The notes under the pieces: model-generated
Database searches by the model: none
What the model was told of the DNA's origin: nothing
Seen by the model: only the letters and a program-made list of their open reading frames with translations
Program-made: the position numbers and the translations under genes
From: Branchiostoma belcheri
Lineage: Eukaryota > Chordata > Leptocardii > Amphioxiformes > Branchiostomatidae
Direction of reading: 5' to 3'
Length of the DNA: 64,000 bases
Assembly: GCF_001625305.1 (NCBI RefSeq)
Contig: NW_017803987.1
Location: forward strand, 1,942 to 65,941
In this document: one piece after another, positions 53,744-64,000 of the stretch
Layout: every line of letters begins with the position of its first letter
Numbering within the stretch: the stretch's first letter is position 1

Positions 53744-55978
53744 ACACGAGGAACTGCCAGCGAGGAGCCAGTAACCAAATGAACATCAGGATGACTATGA
53801 TTTATTAGTCTTACAACGAAACAAACCTATAACCAGGAAACAGTACTGTTGACAAAAATTTGATAACAACCCCCTTTTACCTATCAATCAATCAAGATTC
53901 AGATTCAAGATATCTTTATTGAGCTATCGCAGTAAAAATATCCCTGAATTGCAGTCAATTTACAGACAATCTGTTTTAAAAACGCTCACAAAGACATATA
54001 ATATTGCACATAATTCTGAATCCTTTGGTTAAGAATACTTGTTTGCAGGGAAGTATATTACTGCTCGTAAGACTAAGATCTTTTAGTTACAGCATAAAAA
54101 CGTTAAAAAAATGTACACGCAATATCAGGAGTTATTCAGTCAGTCAATCAATCGATCAATCAATCTATCTATCTATCTATCTAGATATAGATATTTAAAG
54201 ATATAGATATATAGAGAGATATAGAGAAAAAGATATATGTTCCCTACACAGTCTATTTACAAAACGTCTAGTTTGTTGTTCACGATATGGTTACATTTCA
54301 CAAAACTTTGATATGCAGATATATTTAACAAACCAATGCCATGTCCTGTTTATATATTCATCAAGAGCATGTTTCATTCTGTGATAATTCCTAGGAAATT
54401 GGAATTGAAAACAGTAAGTAAATATTAGAGATGCTTTATGTTTGTTGTTACTCAGAATCAATAAAGAGAGATGCAATTGAAAAGTTAATGTTACAAACGT
54501 TTAGAAGTCGAGATATGATACTGATATATGACTTACGAGAATTGAATGGTAAACACGGCGGCTTTAGCAGCTAATAAGGACACTTGGATATAATCTACAG
54601 CAAATGCTTTGCAGAAATCACTGAAATTTAGCTGAAGAAGTAACTGAAATTTACCATCTTTTTGTGAATACTTTAAAGCTATTATATTACAGTAAATGTT
54701 TTACTTTCGAGGATAACTGTTAACAAACAAACAAAAAGAACAGCACTGAAGAACCTTGTATGCAGCATTAGTTCAGGTTCATTGCAAAATAACACCAATA
54801 TACCAATACAGGCAAGTAAAATGGCTGATATAATTAGTCCATTTCTCCGAAAAGATATTTGAAGGTGATTCTTTGGTTACTGAGCATTTCAGACACATTT
54901 TGATTCTTATTATACTTTTCCACAATATTCGGTCATTATGAATGTAATCAAAGGTCTACTGTGTTATCTGTGAGGGCATAGAAAGTAAGGGAATAGAAAA
55001 TGATGTGTATTAATATAGGATTCTATTTTCAAGTCCTTTTGCACAAGTTGCAGTATCAAGACAAGACGCCAGGTGGCAGTGGCAAAATAATTGAAGGAAA
55101 CTGAAAACAAATGTTTGGACAAGGCTGTCGCCTTTGTCAGTCACTCAGATGAGCAAACAAAAAGGGGTCATTAGCGGGTAGAGGGATCATTAGCAACTAC
55201 ACAATGAAATGTTCTCTAAAATTTATATTACATAAATATATAAAGTCACGTGTCCACAGCACTTGGGTCATAAAGCTGATATGATGAAAACTGAGCGATT
55301 CAGTCGAAATTTCTGGTGAGTTATTTTCATTTTGAGTCGGAGTTTAATTTTCTGTATGTACTTTACCAACTCAGATGAACTTTCATGCTAAGATTTTGTG
55401 TTTCTTATTATAGATAAAGTAGCTTAAGTCAAGAAAAAATTATGTTGTATTTCTTATTACAGTCTGGAAAATATTAGGGCCAGAACATGTAGGTATATAT
55501 CAAGGGTTCTCTTTTTTTTCAAGATTTTGGACGAACTAGTGACCCTACAAATAAAGTTTAACAATGTAAAACTGAGACAACATCACATTTTGATTATACA
55601 GATATACATCGCATATGCATGTCAAATAACTTTTTCTATTGCAACGAAAATGAAGTTAACATGCTGGAAATGGAAAACAATTCTACAATGTTTTCATCCT
55701 TAAAATGACATATCGAAAATTTCGGTGAAATGGTCTACCAAAAAAGACAGCTGAAAACTGAAACGACTTTGTCTCCCAACATCTGCTCGGAGATTAGCCA
55801 GGCTGGTATCTGTCCTTGGTGCTGATATCACCAATTTCACACTTCCCATAATGCCTAGTAACGGTCACGGATATGCAGGGATATGACGTAAGACCACCCC
55901 CCCCCCTTCCTCGATGTAATATTTCCAACAAATTATATCGACAAACTGGTCAACTATTGTTTTGAATTATTTATCTAG
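53744..55978. other. 3' UTR and intergenic region
   Basis: A possible poly(A) signal AATAAA lies at 54470-54475. (ATCT)n and (TAGA)n runs at about 54165-54240 form an imperfect self-complementary stretch. Otherwise AT-rich with no coding signal. Confidence 0.5.
54470..54475 (+). terminator. Candidate polyadenylation signal of the large gene
   Basis: The first AATAAA hexamer found after the stop codon, 727 bp downstream. No transcript evidence; a non-canonical nearer site is possible. Confidence 0.3.
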
Positions 55979-56184
55979 TACAAAGCACATGCCATAATTG
56001 AATTTTTGTTGGAATTAGAGAAAATGACGTACTTTCTATCGTTCCACCTTCTACCGAAGACTCTCCAACTCGGTAATGCATGCGACCGTGCGAGTAGGAG
56101 AGTCTTCGGTAGAAGGTGGAACGATAGAAGGTACGTCATTTTCTCTAATTCCAACAAAAATGCAATTATGGCATGTGCTTTATA
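55979..56184. mobile_element. Near-perfect palindrome, 88-bp arms, 30-bp loop
   Basis: The arm 55979-56066 (TACAAAGCACATGCC ... GAAGACTCTCC) is complementary to 56097-56184 with about three mismatches. The loop AACTCGGTAATGCATGCGAC and following bases is unrelated. Such identity implies a young foldback transposon or a recent inverted duplication. It lies 110 bp from the sialyltransferase-like exon. Confidence 0.85.
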
Positions 56185-56295
56185 TGACACACAGCGGCCT
56201 CTTTCCTCTCCTTCAGGCGTTGCAAAATTTACCCTTCTAGTTTTCTTCAGTTCCATTACAGTAAACCATGGCAAGTCCTGGTAACAGCGCTGTAC

Positions 56296-56495
56296 CTGTA
56301 TCGTCCATGTCCTGATCAGAGGTGAGTGACAATGTCCGAATGTACTGCCGCTCCTGATCGTATCGTAGGAGTGACCTCCGCGCGTCACCTTGGTCTGCTC
56401 ACTGTAGTAATACCTCAGGTTGGTTTTGTCCCTGGTGGAAGGAACCATGCCGTAGACGTGGACCCAGTTACAAAGATGCAGCATCATCATAACTC
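56296..56495 (-). CDS. Sialyltransferase-like (GT29) exon, isolated
   Basis: On the minus strand, acceptor TTTCCTCAG (AG at 56497-56496) opens a phase 1 frame: GVMMMLHLCNWVHVYGMVPS, RDKTNLRYYYSEQ, GGHSYDTIRSG, HCHSPLIRTWTIQ. This matches sialyltransferase motif S (SG-x-x-x-x-LC-x-x-V-x-(V/I)YGF-P) and motif III ((H/Y)YYxE), closest to the ST6Gal/ST6GalNAc side of my memory of the family. Motif VS normally reads H-x-x-x-x-E; here H-S-P-L-I-R has Arg for Glu. The frame stays open to 55975 through the palindrome, but a donor CAG|GTACAG at 56295 fits better. No other exon of the enzyme is visible, so it is a gene piece or a gene with very distant exons. Confidence 0.6.
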
Positions 56496-56668
56496 CTGAG
56501 GAAACACAAATAATGTCGCCATGTTTTGTACAGACAAGCGGTAAAATGACGGAGCAACATAGCATGGAATATTAAAGGATAATATGATTGCTAACGTTAT
56601 CTATTATTCATTCACTATTATCATATAGCCGGGTGGCGTTGACCGATCAGACCTCAATAAACAGCATA

Positions 56669-56881
56669 TTATACTATTCTTGGTGGCGTAAAGTCTATTA
56701 ATGAAGGAATAACACAATTTCCTGCGTCTAGCATCGTAAGTATCGGTCGAGAGATGTACAAACATTGAGCACTACAACCTCTTGGAAACTTAAAGAGAAT
56801 ACGAAAGCAATTATTGTATGCAACACGACATTTAGCTAGTACACTCGCATGAACAGAGTTCCATAACTGGACTCCAAACAA
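56669..56881 (-). mobile_element. LINE reverse transcriptase fragment
   Basis: The minus frame FGVQLWNSVHASVLAKCRVA, YNNCFRILFKFPRGCSAQC matches the conserved stretch behind the RT domain in CR1/RTE-like LINEs (G-x-Q-LW ... L-x-K-x-RVAYNN-x-FRIL ... PR-x-x-SA). About 70 residues remain. Confidence 0.65.
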
Positions 56882-57156
56882 CTGAGAGCAGTAGGTTGTG
56901 CAATAAAACAGAATATTTTAACTGGTCTGATGCCGTCTGTTTGTGCGTTTGCTACTTTTTTTATTCTTGTAAATGAAACGTTAATGAACCCATAACTCAA
57001 AGCAACGTGCGAGAAAAGTCACTACAATTTGCATGTTGCAACATATACGGTCTCACAGCGCCACCTAGCAACATTGGTTTATACTGCAACAAGACCCTTC
57101 AGTATACAAGCGAGAGAGTAGTGTACTAGTACTGTGCTATTTTTCCGGCATCTTTA

Positions 57157-57547
57157 GGCCATGTTGATTTGATTATATGGATGACATCCACGCGCGCATG
57201 AACTTTCGGCCGTTTCCAAAAAAAAAAAAAGGTTTCAACCATACTATAAATCGTACAAAACAGTTGCAAAATGAGCAAATATATACCGTAACTTGCAAAA
57301 AAAAATATTGGAAAACGGTACCAATGTTGTAGAATGCTAAAATCAAGAGAACACGACGAAAATGTAAAGAAATGAATTTGAAGAGTAAATAATTCGCCAT
57401 ACCATACTCATTTGTTCAACCTTCATAAACACGTAGATTTCATAATGAAAGCAACTTTTTTGCCAAACTTTTTTTTTTAATTCGCACGCTCGCATCAGTT
57501 TTGGGGTTCCCAGAGGATGTCATCCATATAATCAAATTAACATGGCC
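57157..57547 (-). mobile_element. MITE family A, copy 3
   Basis: About 391 bp, same orientation as copy 2, with TTA on both sides (57154-57156, 57548-57550). Slightly more diverged inside. Confidence 0.85.
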
Positions 57548-57550
57548 TTA

Positions 57551-60180
57551 CTTAAAAAAAATATTAAACGTCTTGTAACGGTTAAGACACTCCCTGTCTT
57601 TGGCAGAATATTCTCTCCAATTCCCAGCCTTTCTTCTTTAAAATGACGCTTTAGTTACATAAACTACATGGACTACAGTATACTGTGCATTTATATTTAG
57701 CGTATATATATACGTGGTGTGCAAAAAGCACGAAATTTCTGTTCATAATTCTAGTAGTCTCTTCGTGTCCCAACCGGAACTTTCATTTGAAAGAAATTCT
57801 CTAAACTTTTCAAAAAGTACTCTCCAGACATGGGCTCTGGCTTATTTTTTGTGTGTTAATAGGATTTTTTAACGGGTTTTCTTTTCTCAGTGTACTGGTA
57901 CCTTTTTTTGTGCCAGCCATGCAAGTGCAAAAAAGAAAGCCCAATAAAAAGCCTGAAACACGTCAAAAAAATACGTCAAAACCCAAACCTCTGCTTGGAT
58001 TTTGGTACATATTTTTCTAGAAAGTAGCAGGGCAATGTTCATATATAAGTCCATGTTTTTGCATCACCAGTAGTCAATAACAGTATATCAATCCCACTAG
58101 CGCTTCAACGATCAATATGAATTCGACTGTTCGATCGAAAATTGAATAAAAGTTAAGATTTAAGGACATGCAGAAACAAGATTATATGAATGAACTTTAT
58201 TGCTCGACAATCGTACATGGTACAATGTGTGGCAGTAAGACAACAATACTACAAAATTAAACTATCTTTACATTACTTACTACAAACTACTATCTATACA
58301 GTATATGGGTTACAATATGTTCATGTATTGATGATATGGTCTCGCTTATGGAATAAAGTGTACAGAAATTGGCCTACGTAAGCAAATATGGTAGTTGGAC
58401 ATGACAATAATTTATATGGAATGTATCGTACTGTGTACCAGATAGGATGAACTTTTTCTTAGTAGTAACTAGTAATATAAGAAAGCATGGGCGGACGAAT
58501 CCTTATCCTGTCGACGTAATCTTATTTACGGTGGAGCAATCTAGTTAATCAGAAAAACTACAAGCCTTAACAAAAGGAAATTAAATCCAAACACTTGAAG
58601 ACGGGGGTTTGTTTTGCACACCTGACTTCAGTGCTGGTCCGATACGGGAGGTGCGCCCTTTGTTTGGTGTTGCCAGGCGACGTTTCAATCAGCTCTTACT
58701 GGCTTTGTCGACACCCCCTCTGGGTAGGTCGAACTAGATAGAAGTACTAGAACCAGCATAAAGTTTGCATGGGACAATATGCTGAGATTTTCTTTTTCTT
58801 TTTAGTAAATCTAGCCCGAAGTTGCAAAGCTGGACCATAAAGCAGCGAAATAGCACTAAATAAACATGAAGAAATTAATTCCCTGGTTAGATGCATAATT
58901 TTTTTTGAAAGGGCTACAAAATCAAAATGTATGATTTAGTGATTAAAAGTAACTTTGTGTAAATTACATGATTAAGTCTATTTCTATATCATATCATATC
59001 ATATCATATCATATCAGAGCATTTGTAATACTGACCGTACAATTTATCTAATCTTTGGAGGAATATTCATTATTGGAAATTGAAGACAAGTTCGTCTTCA
59101 AGCCGGAGGGAGGGAGTTTACATGGTGGAAGAGCTACTCAGGTGTTCCAATGGTTTCTAGTTCGCCCTGTGGTACTGAATCAGTGTCGGTCACAAATGGT
59201 GGCACCGAGTTTCGAGAACACTTCAGCTACTACAGGCCACCAAGCGATTGGGTACCGGCGTAAATTGTATATTCTAGCGGCATAACAGACGCAGGTGAAG
59301 TGGGGAAGTAAGAGCGACCTTCACCGCAGGCACGGAAGAAGTGTTGACGGGACAGCCTGCGATATTCCCCCGAGACCTTAGCGTGACTCCCTCGGTAAGT
59401 CTCAAGACGATCTCGATATCTCGTTATCAAAAACATTGCAAAACTGACCGATTTAGCAGCATGCTAGCTGCGATTTTCTGATAGTGATAGCGTTTCTGTA
59501 TAAGTCTATCTTCGTGTTATGCTCAGAGTAACAGAGGGGTCATATCTAAGACTAATTTCAGTATTTTCTTTAAGTTTGTAAATTCGTGTCTTCTCAAAAT
59601 GGCGGAGCCCCAAAAAACTTTTCAACTTCCAAGTTTCAGGGAAAAGACTCGAATACGTGGCGACTTTTGACTTTTTAACTTGAGGACTTTTGGAGAGAAA
59701 TCTTTCTGTTATGGTACAGTTAATCTTGAAGTAAACTTTTTGGTACAGAAAACTGTGGAAAGGTTCCGTCTTTTGGATAGGTCGGGGGAGGGGGGCACTT
59801 TGTTTTGACATCTTTTCAATTCCATACACAGTATGTCTTAGAAGGGGAGATGAAATCTTTAGAGGAAATTCTTATGGGGGAAGGAAATTCTTTTTCACGA
59901 TAGATAATCCACACTGATCTCATTGGTTGGTTCTTGACTTAATTAACTTTATTCATCAACACGAAAACAGTCAGGGCTGGGTGGAAAATTTTAATATACT
60001 TAATTCAGAGACAAAATAATAATTCACTTCTTGAAACTGTGTGTACCAGGTACCTTCAGATTTTGTATCTGTATCGATTTTCTAAAATTGGAACCAATTA
60101 TATTGGTATCATCATACAACATTAGGCCACTTTATGATATTTCATAATATGAATGATAAATAATCGTCAGTTGAAAAATA
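57551..60180. other. Intergenic region, largely empty
   Basis: No exon with domain content. A pentanucleotide run (ATATC)n lies at about 58985-59016. A GTAAGT donor at 59395 could close a non-coding first exon (about 59240-59394) of the gene at 60591; this is only a possibility. Confidence 0.4.
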
Positions 60181-60560
60181 AGACACCTTTACCATGTCTT
60201 TGGGAGTGTTTGTATGTGTGTCTGTTTGTCTGTCAATACGATAAATAAAAAGACTTAGAAAAATTGTCCTGATATTTGGTCTTGATGAGGGCCTTCATGC
60301 CCTTTTTTGTAAGGCGTTAAATCAGGCCTTTTTAGTCTTCGTAATTCGTAGGCAGCCTCTGCAAAAATCAACGTAATTCGTAATAGGACATTTAGCCGCA
60401 AATCGTTAAGTCATAATCAGCTCTGAGACTTAAACGTAATTTGTAAGCGGTGGCGAAAATTTTGCGTAATTCGTAATCACTAACCCCCCCCCATGCAGGC
60501 CCTCCTTGATGAGACCTCGAAATAATTAGATTTTGGGCCCCCTAGTGCCTTGTTCGAAAC
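60180..60560 (+). repeat. Dispersed repeat R copy, interrupted by a small insertion
   Basis: TGTGTGTCTGTTTGTCTGTC, then TCTTGATGAG before, and GAGACCTCGAAATAATTAGA, TTTTGGGCCCCCTAG after the insertion match the copy at 10797. It ends about 30 bp before the acceptor of the exon at 60591. Confidence 0.7.
60290..60504. mobile_element. Small inverted-end insertion with 9-bp target duplication
   Basis: CTTGATGAG occurs once in the intact repeat R but flanks this 215-bp segment on both sides (60281-60289, 60505-60513). Ends GGCCTTCATGCC and CATGCAGGCCCTCC are roughly inverted. Inside are several CGTAATTCGTA motifs. An 8-9 bp duplication suggests a hAT-type non-autonomous element (inference). Confidence 0.65.
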
Positions 60561-60590
60561 CTGATGTAATTTTCTGTCATTCCTTCACAG

Positions 60591-60927
60591 ATGAGGTTGC
60601 GTTCGTTGCGTTGGATGTGAGGCGCGGGAATCGATGATGGCTCCCGCCAGCACGGCGCGACACGACCCGCGCTCGTACGTCCAGGTCAAGTCGCTCCCCA
60701 TCCCGACGCAAAAAGGCCTGAAGCTCCAGGCGCGCTCGGAGACCGTGTACAACCCGACGACGCCAACGAGAGAGGAGGTTTTCCGCGAGAACTATGGCAG
60801 GAGGCTGAAGCAGACCACGAGACAGGGCTACCGCTCGCGTATCGATAAACCCTACCAGGAGCTGGGAGGTCCCATCCACTTAGACGAGAGAAAACTGATC
60901 TTGTCAGCTTTGGGACAGCTGAAAGAG
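60591..60927 (+). CDS. First coding exon of an unrecognised gene (coding from 60634)
   Basis: Acceptor TCCTTCACAG ends at 60590; tandem ATGs at 60634 and 60637 open MMAPASTARHDPRSYVQVKS, LPIPTQKGLKLQARSETVYN, TTPTREEVFRENYGRRLKQ, then DKPYQELGGPIHLDERKLIL and SALGQLKE before donor AGAG|GTTAGA. High GC and few repeats compared with its flanks support coding. Basic, no signal peptide or membrane segment; probably the N-terminus of a cytosolic or cytoskeletal protein. I do not recognise the family. The next exon is not visible before 64000. Confidence 0.6.
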
Positions 60928-62139
60928 GTTAGAAACTACATGGCTCTAAATATTTCTTTTCTGCATACTTACAGTAGTAGCCTGGTTACCAAACCTATTA
61001 TAGCTCCCGAGTCCTACATCCTCTCCGCAAATAGAGGATGAAAATATATTACCTGTACCAGACAAATTTTACTACTAACACTCATTTTCTATCCCTTTCA
61101 CTAGTTTCAGCAAAAAAAACTAGAAGGTGGACCTAGCCTAGTGCCTAGCTGTGTAAACTAGCAAAGTTAAACTGTATATTAAGGAAAATAACTTAAAGTT
61201 GCTTTAATTAAGGAAACAGTATAAGGAAAATTACCTGTACCAGACAAATTTACTAGTAACACTCATTTTCTATGTCTCTTTTACTAGTTTCAGCCCAAAA
61301 AAACTTTGAAGGTGGGCCTAGGCCTACACGTAGTCTAGTCCTAACTCACAATTTGTGAACTAACAAAGCTTTAAACAGTAAGGTATAAAAATGATCCAAC
61401 CGACAGCTTTCTATTATCATCCTTAATTCTTACTCTCTGGTTCTACAATACATCCAGATGTCATATCTGATGCCATTGTTAGTAAAGAGACTGAACAGAC
61501 ACAGTAATTACTTGCACTGATACTACTGTGTCCTTTAACCACCTGGTAGAAAATTAGCTCCAACTCATTTGAGGCAAAGAAATTAGAAGACAGGAAAACT
61601 GAATTAGTCACACTTTCTTGTCTTTCACGCCAACAATGTTCAGGGAAAGCTTGAAAATGAAACCTATGCAGCCATTATTATCTGAGTAAATCAGTTAGAA
61701 TAGAAAGACTTTAAAACATCTAGCACATCGCCTTGGAGAAATATAAAAAGAACTCTGCAGTCAAAAGTGCAGGACAATCTCTTATACACAATAATTTATA
61801 GAAGCATAAATATATGTTTTGAAGCCTTTTTTACGACACAGTAGATCAATGTAACATTTTTGGATATGTTTATACATCTTACAACATTGATTTATAACCA
61901 CTTAAAATATCCATGCAAAATGTTAGCTCAATTAACAACGTGGTAAAAAAAGTCTGTTGAATTTACGTGACTTCAGCCTTGCCCTCCCTTCTCCTTTGTG
62001 TTCCCTTTACAAGTACGCTATACAGGTGACAATTGCCTTCCGCACGTAAACCACGATCAAATTACCGCTAAATCCAAAACAACCTGTTACACTGTAACAC
62101 GATGTTTCCCACCGCATGGACCCAGTGCGTGTGTAGGTG

Positions 62140-62710
62140 GGAGGTTTTGTTTTCTAAGCCCAATTTTCTTGACAAAATCTCTGTGGAAAAACAGCAAAAA
62201 ACTCTGATTGTTATGGAGGTTTTGTTTTCTATAACGTTAACCCCAATTTTCTGGACAAAATCTCAGTGAAAAAACAGCGAAAAATTCTAATTGCTATGGA
62301 GGTTTTGTTTTCTAAACGCCAATTTTCTGGACAAAATCTCTGTGGAAAAACAGCAAAAAATTCTAATTGTCATGGAGGTTTTGTTCTCTAACCCCAATTT
62401 TCTGGACAAAATCTCTGTGGAAAAACAGCGAGAAATCCTGATTGTTATGGTCAGGGTTTTGGTGACAATGTTGACAAAGCTTAACACCCATGTAAAGATA
62501 GGGATTACATGTATTAAGGCCTCACCAGGGAATAGGAGTCAAACTCAAAGTTTGTTTTCTAAGCCCAATTTTCTGGACAAAATCTCTGTGGAAAAACAGC
62601 GAGAAATTCTGATTGTTATGGTCCGGGTTTTGGTGACAATGTTGACAAAGCTTAACACCCATGTAAAGATAGGGATTACATGTATTAAGGCCCCACCAGG
62701 CAATAGGAGT
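62140..62710. repeat. Composite tandem repeat, about 80-bp and 170-bp units
   Basis: The core GGTTTTGTTTTCTAA, CCCAATTTTCTGGACAAAAT, CTCTGTGGAAAAACAGC recurs five times at about 80-bp spacing. The last two are part of a 170-bp unit also holding GTTTTGGTGACAATGTTGAC and GTAAAGATAGGGATTACATG. An open frame runs through it, but the repeat explains it. Confidence 0.85.
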
Positions 62711-63967
62711 CCAAGTTGGTGCAGAAATCTATACTAGGTAAATAATGACAAGAAAAACATTCAGTTCACTGTAGCAATAAATCTAAAGCAGTTGCTATAA
62801 AATTGTGTGTTTTTCATTGCTTTAAAACAAAACTTTCATGTCCTTACATTAATACAAAATGAACCAGGCAACTACTAGTAATATATATAGACTACAAATT
62901 AAATGTTTCAGAATTTTGTCCAGTCGTTTGATTTTGTACTATGTAACAATCTGTTTGGATATATTAGCCTTTATTAACATATCCGTTTTTTCTCTATCTT
63001 TTAAAGAAATTACTTGTGTTAATGGTAAAAATTGCAAGGTTATAGCTTTGTGAACTTTCGTGAAGTTTCATGCTAATCTTTGTAAAATCCAGGTTTACAA
63101 GTTCCAAACTCCACACAGTAACACACATGCACAAATCTCCTGGATACCTCTCAAACCGAGAGGCATGTTTTCCAAACAAGAGCAAAGTTCCAGCACAAAT
63201 GTTTGCGTAATAGCCGGAGCGACACGACAAGAAGTGTCGCAGCGTGAGAATGAAGTGCTCGCTTTTAAGGTACTTCCGTTGTAAAAGCTTTGCCGTGTTT
63301 GGCCAGGTGACGCCGCAAAAACGGTCCGCAAACTTTACACAAACTCTCGCATGGGATTCCAACATCTTGTCCTGAAGGGCACTTGAAAAGGAAGGTTTGA
63401 ACGAAACTGACAACTGTATTCAAAAACTTAGAATTTATAGGCTGCATGTTTAATAACTGTTCAAAATGGTCCCAAATCTTAGTAAACAAACAATCCCATG
63501 GGATTCAGGCATGTTTTCTTGAAAGGTATGAATATTGTGCAAAAAAAAGGAAGGTTTAAAACTTATACCTATGTTCATAGCTATAGGTTTACAGAATGAG
63601 AAGACTCCAACTGTATTTTAGATATTTAACTTGTTTTTCTTTCGTCCCTTGTTAACAAAAATTCTGCAAAACAAGTTTGAAGCAATGACAGATTTACACC
63701 TACTACTTTAATTCCTGATTTTTTCATCACAGTTAACAAATGGACTTTCTTTTTCCTGCACCTGTTGCCACTGTGAAAAAAAGTTCTGTGAACATGTCCA
63801 CTTTTCTCAGACCGTGACATTTTGCTACTGTGAACATAGTGAATTACAGTATACGTAATTCCACTGTGTTACACTGTATCTCACCGTTGTCTAGCAACCT
63901 GTTGTGCACAAAATGAGGTCAACCTACCTTTATAGACTGTTTCATAATTGTGTTTGTGTAAGCAGTT

Positions 63968-64000
63968 ATTACCTTCGCCAAGAAGGTTATGTTTTCAGGG
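63968..64000 (+). repeat. Start of another repeat R copy at the window edge
   Basis: ATTACCTTCGCCAAGAAGGT then TATGTTTTCAGGG is the conserved start of repeat R. The copy runs out of the window. Confidence 0.8.

Larger units (their letters stand above)
60928..64000. other. Probable intron with tandem repeats
   Basis: Contains a diverged pair at about 61040-61130 and 61230-61330 (ACCTGTACCAGACAAATTT, CACTCATTTTCTAT, TTTCAGC-CAAAAAAACT) and the 62140-62710 repeat. A minus-strand stretch at 63290-63420 (KCPSGQDVGIPCESLCKVCG, LRRHLAKHG) looks faintly like a zinc-binding motif but has no exon borders. Confidence 0.4.

Noticed and set aside
58670-58690. GTTGCCAGGCGACG as an RFX X-box
   Set aside because: Only the left half-site fits; the right half departs from the consensus.
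62291-62737. 148-codon open frame with repeated FLDKISVEKQ
   Set aside because: Follows the tandem repeat; both strands stay open and there is no exon structure or known domain.
63265-63489. Minus-strand CKVCGPFLRRHLAKH as a C2H2 zinc finger
   Set aside because: Cys-to-His spacing is too short (six residues), there is a single copy, and no exon borders.

Overview
The window looks like a lancelet (amphioxus, Branchiostoma-type) nuclear genome. The sequence shows small exons with clean GT/AG borders, introns of 300-1,500 bases, moderate AT richness, many short inverted-repeat transposons, decayed LINE pieces, a 50-bp minisatellite, and a huge extracellular mosaic gene of a kind known from invertebrate deuterostomes. 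The species call is inference; no search was run.

Layout. 1-403: first coding exon of an unknown minus-strand gene that leaves the window on the left. 404-6787: no gene I can defend; three inverted-repeat (MITE-like) copies and a fragment, a hairpin with microRNA-precursor geometry, a 50-bp minisatellite and an old 1.3-kb tandem duplication. 6788-53743: one plus-strand gene of about 74 exons (hand sum 13,554 coding bases, about 4,517 codons). 53744-56295: 3' flank and a near-perfect 88-bp palindrome. 56296-56495: a minus-strand sialyltransferase-like exon. 56496-60590: LINE and MITE remnants, mostly empty. 60591-60927: one plus-strand coding exon of an unrecognised gene. 60928-64000: intron or intergenic DNA with tandem repeats.

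The large gene encodes a type I membrane protein. Order: signal peptide; short Thr/Pro mucin linker; 17 tandem fibronectin type III (FN3) domains, one exon each; C-type lectin domain; Thr-rich mucin block; sushi domain; 8 EGF-like domains; NIDO; AMOP; VWD with GDPH; an Ig/cadherin-like domain; about 23 more EGF-like domains, mostly calcium-binding type; SEA; one or two juxtamembrane EGF-like modules; a transmembrane helix; and a cytoplasmic tail of about 115 residues with PPTY and a class II PDZ-type end. NIDO-AMOP-VWD-EGF-TM is the core of vertebrate MUC4; FN3, lectin and sushi modules sit in front of it. Nearly every exon outside the core starts and ends in phase 1, so it can be duplicated or skipped without changing frame. 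That fits the two exon expansions seen here (FN3 and EGF).

Most striking: the FN3 array is 17 repeats of exon plus intron with a period of about 725 bp, introns as alike as exons, and signs of recombination between units. The first Thr-rich block appears to be one ancestral exon split by a repeat that now fills the intron. Two EGF exons share a conversion-like tract crossing a splice site.
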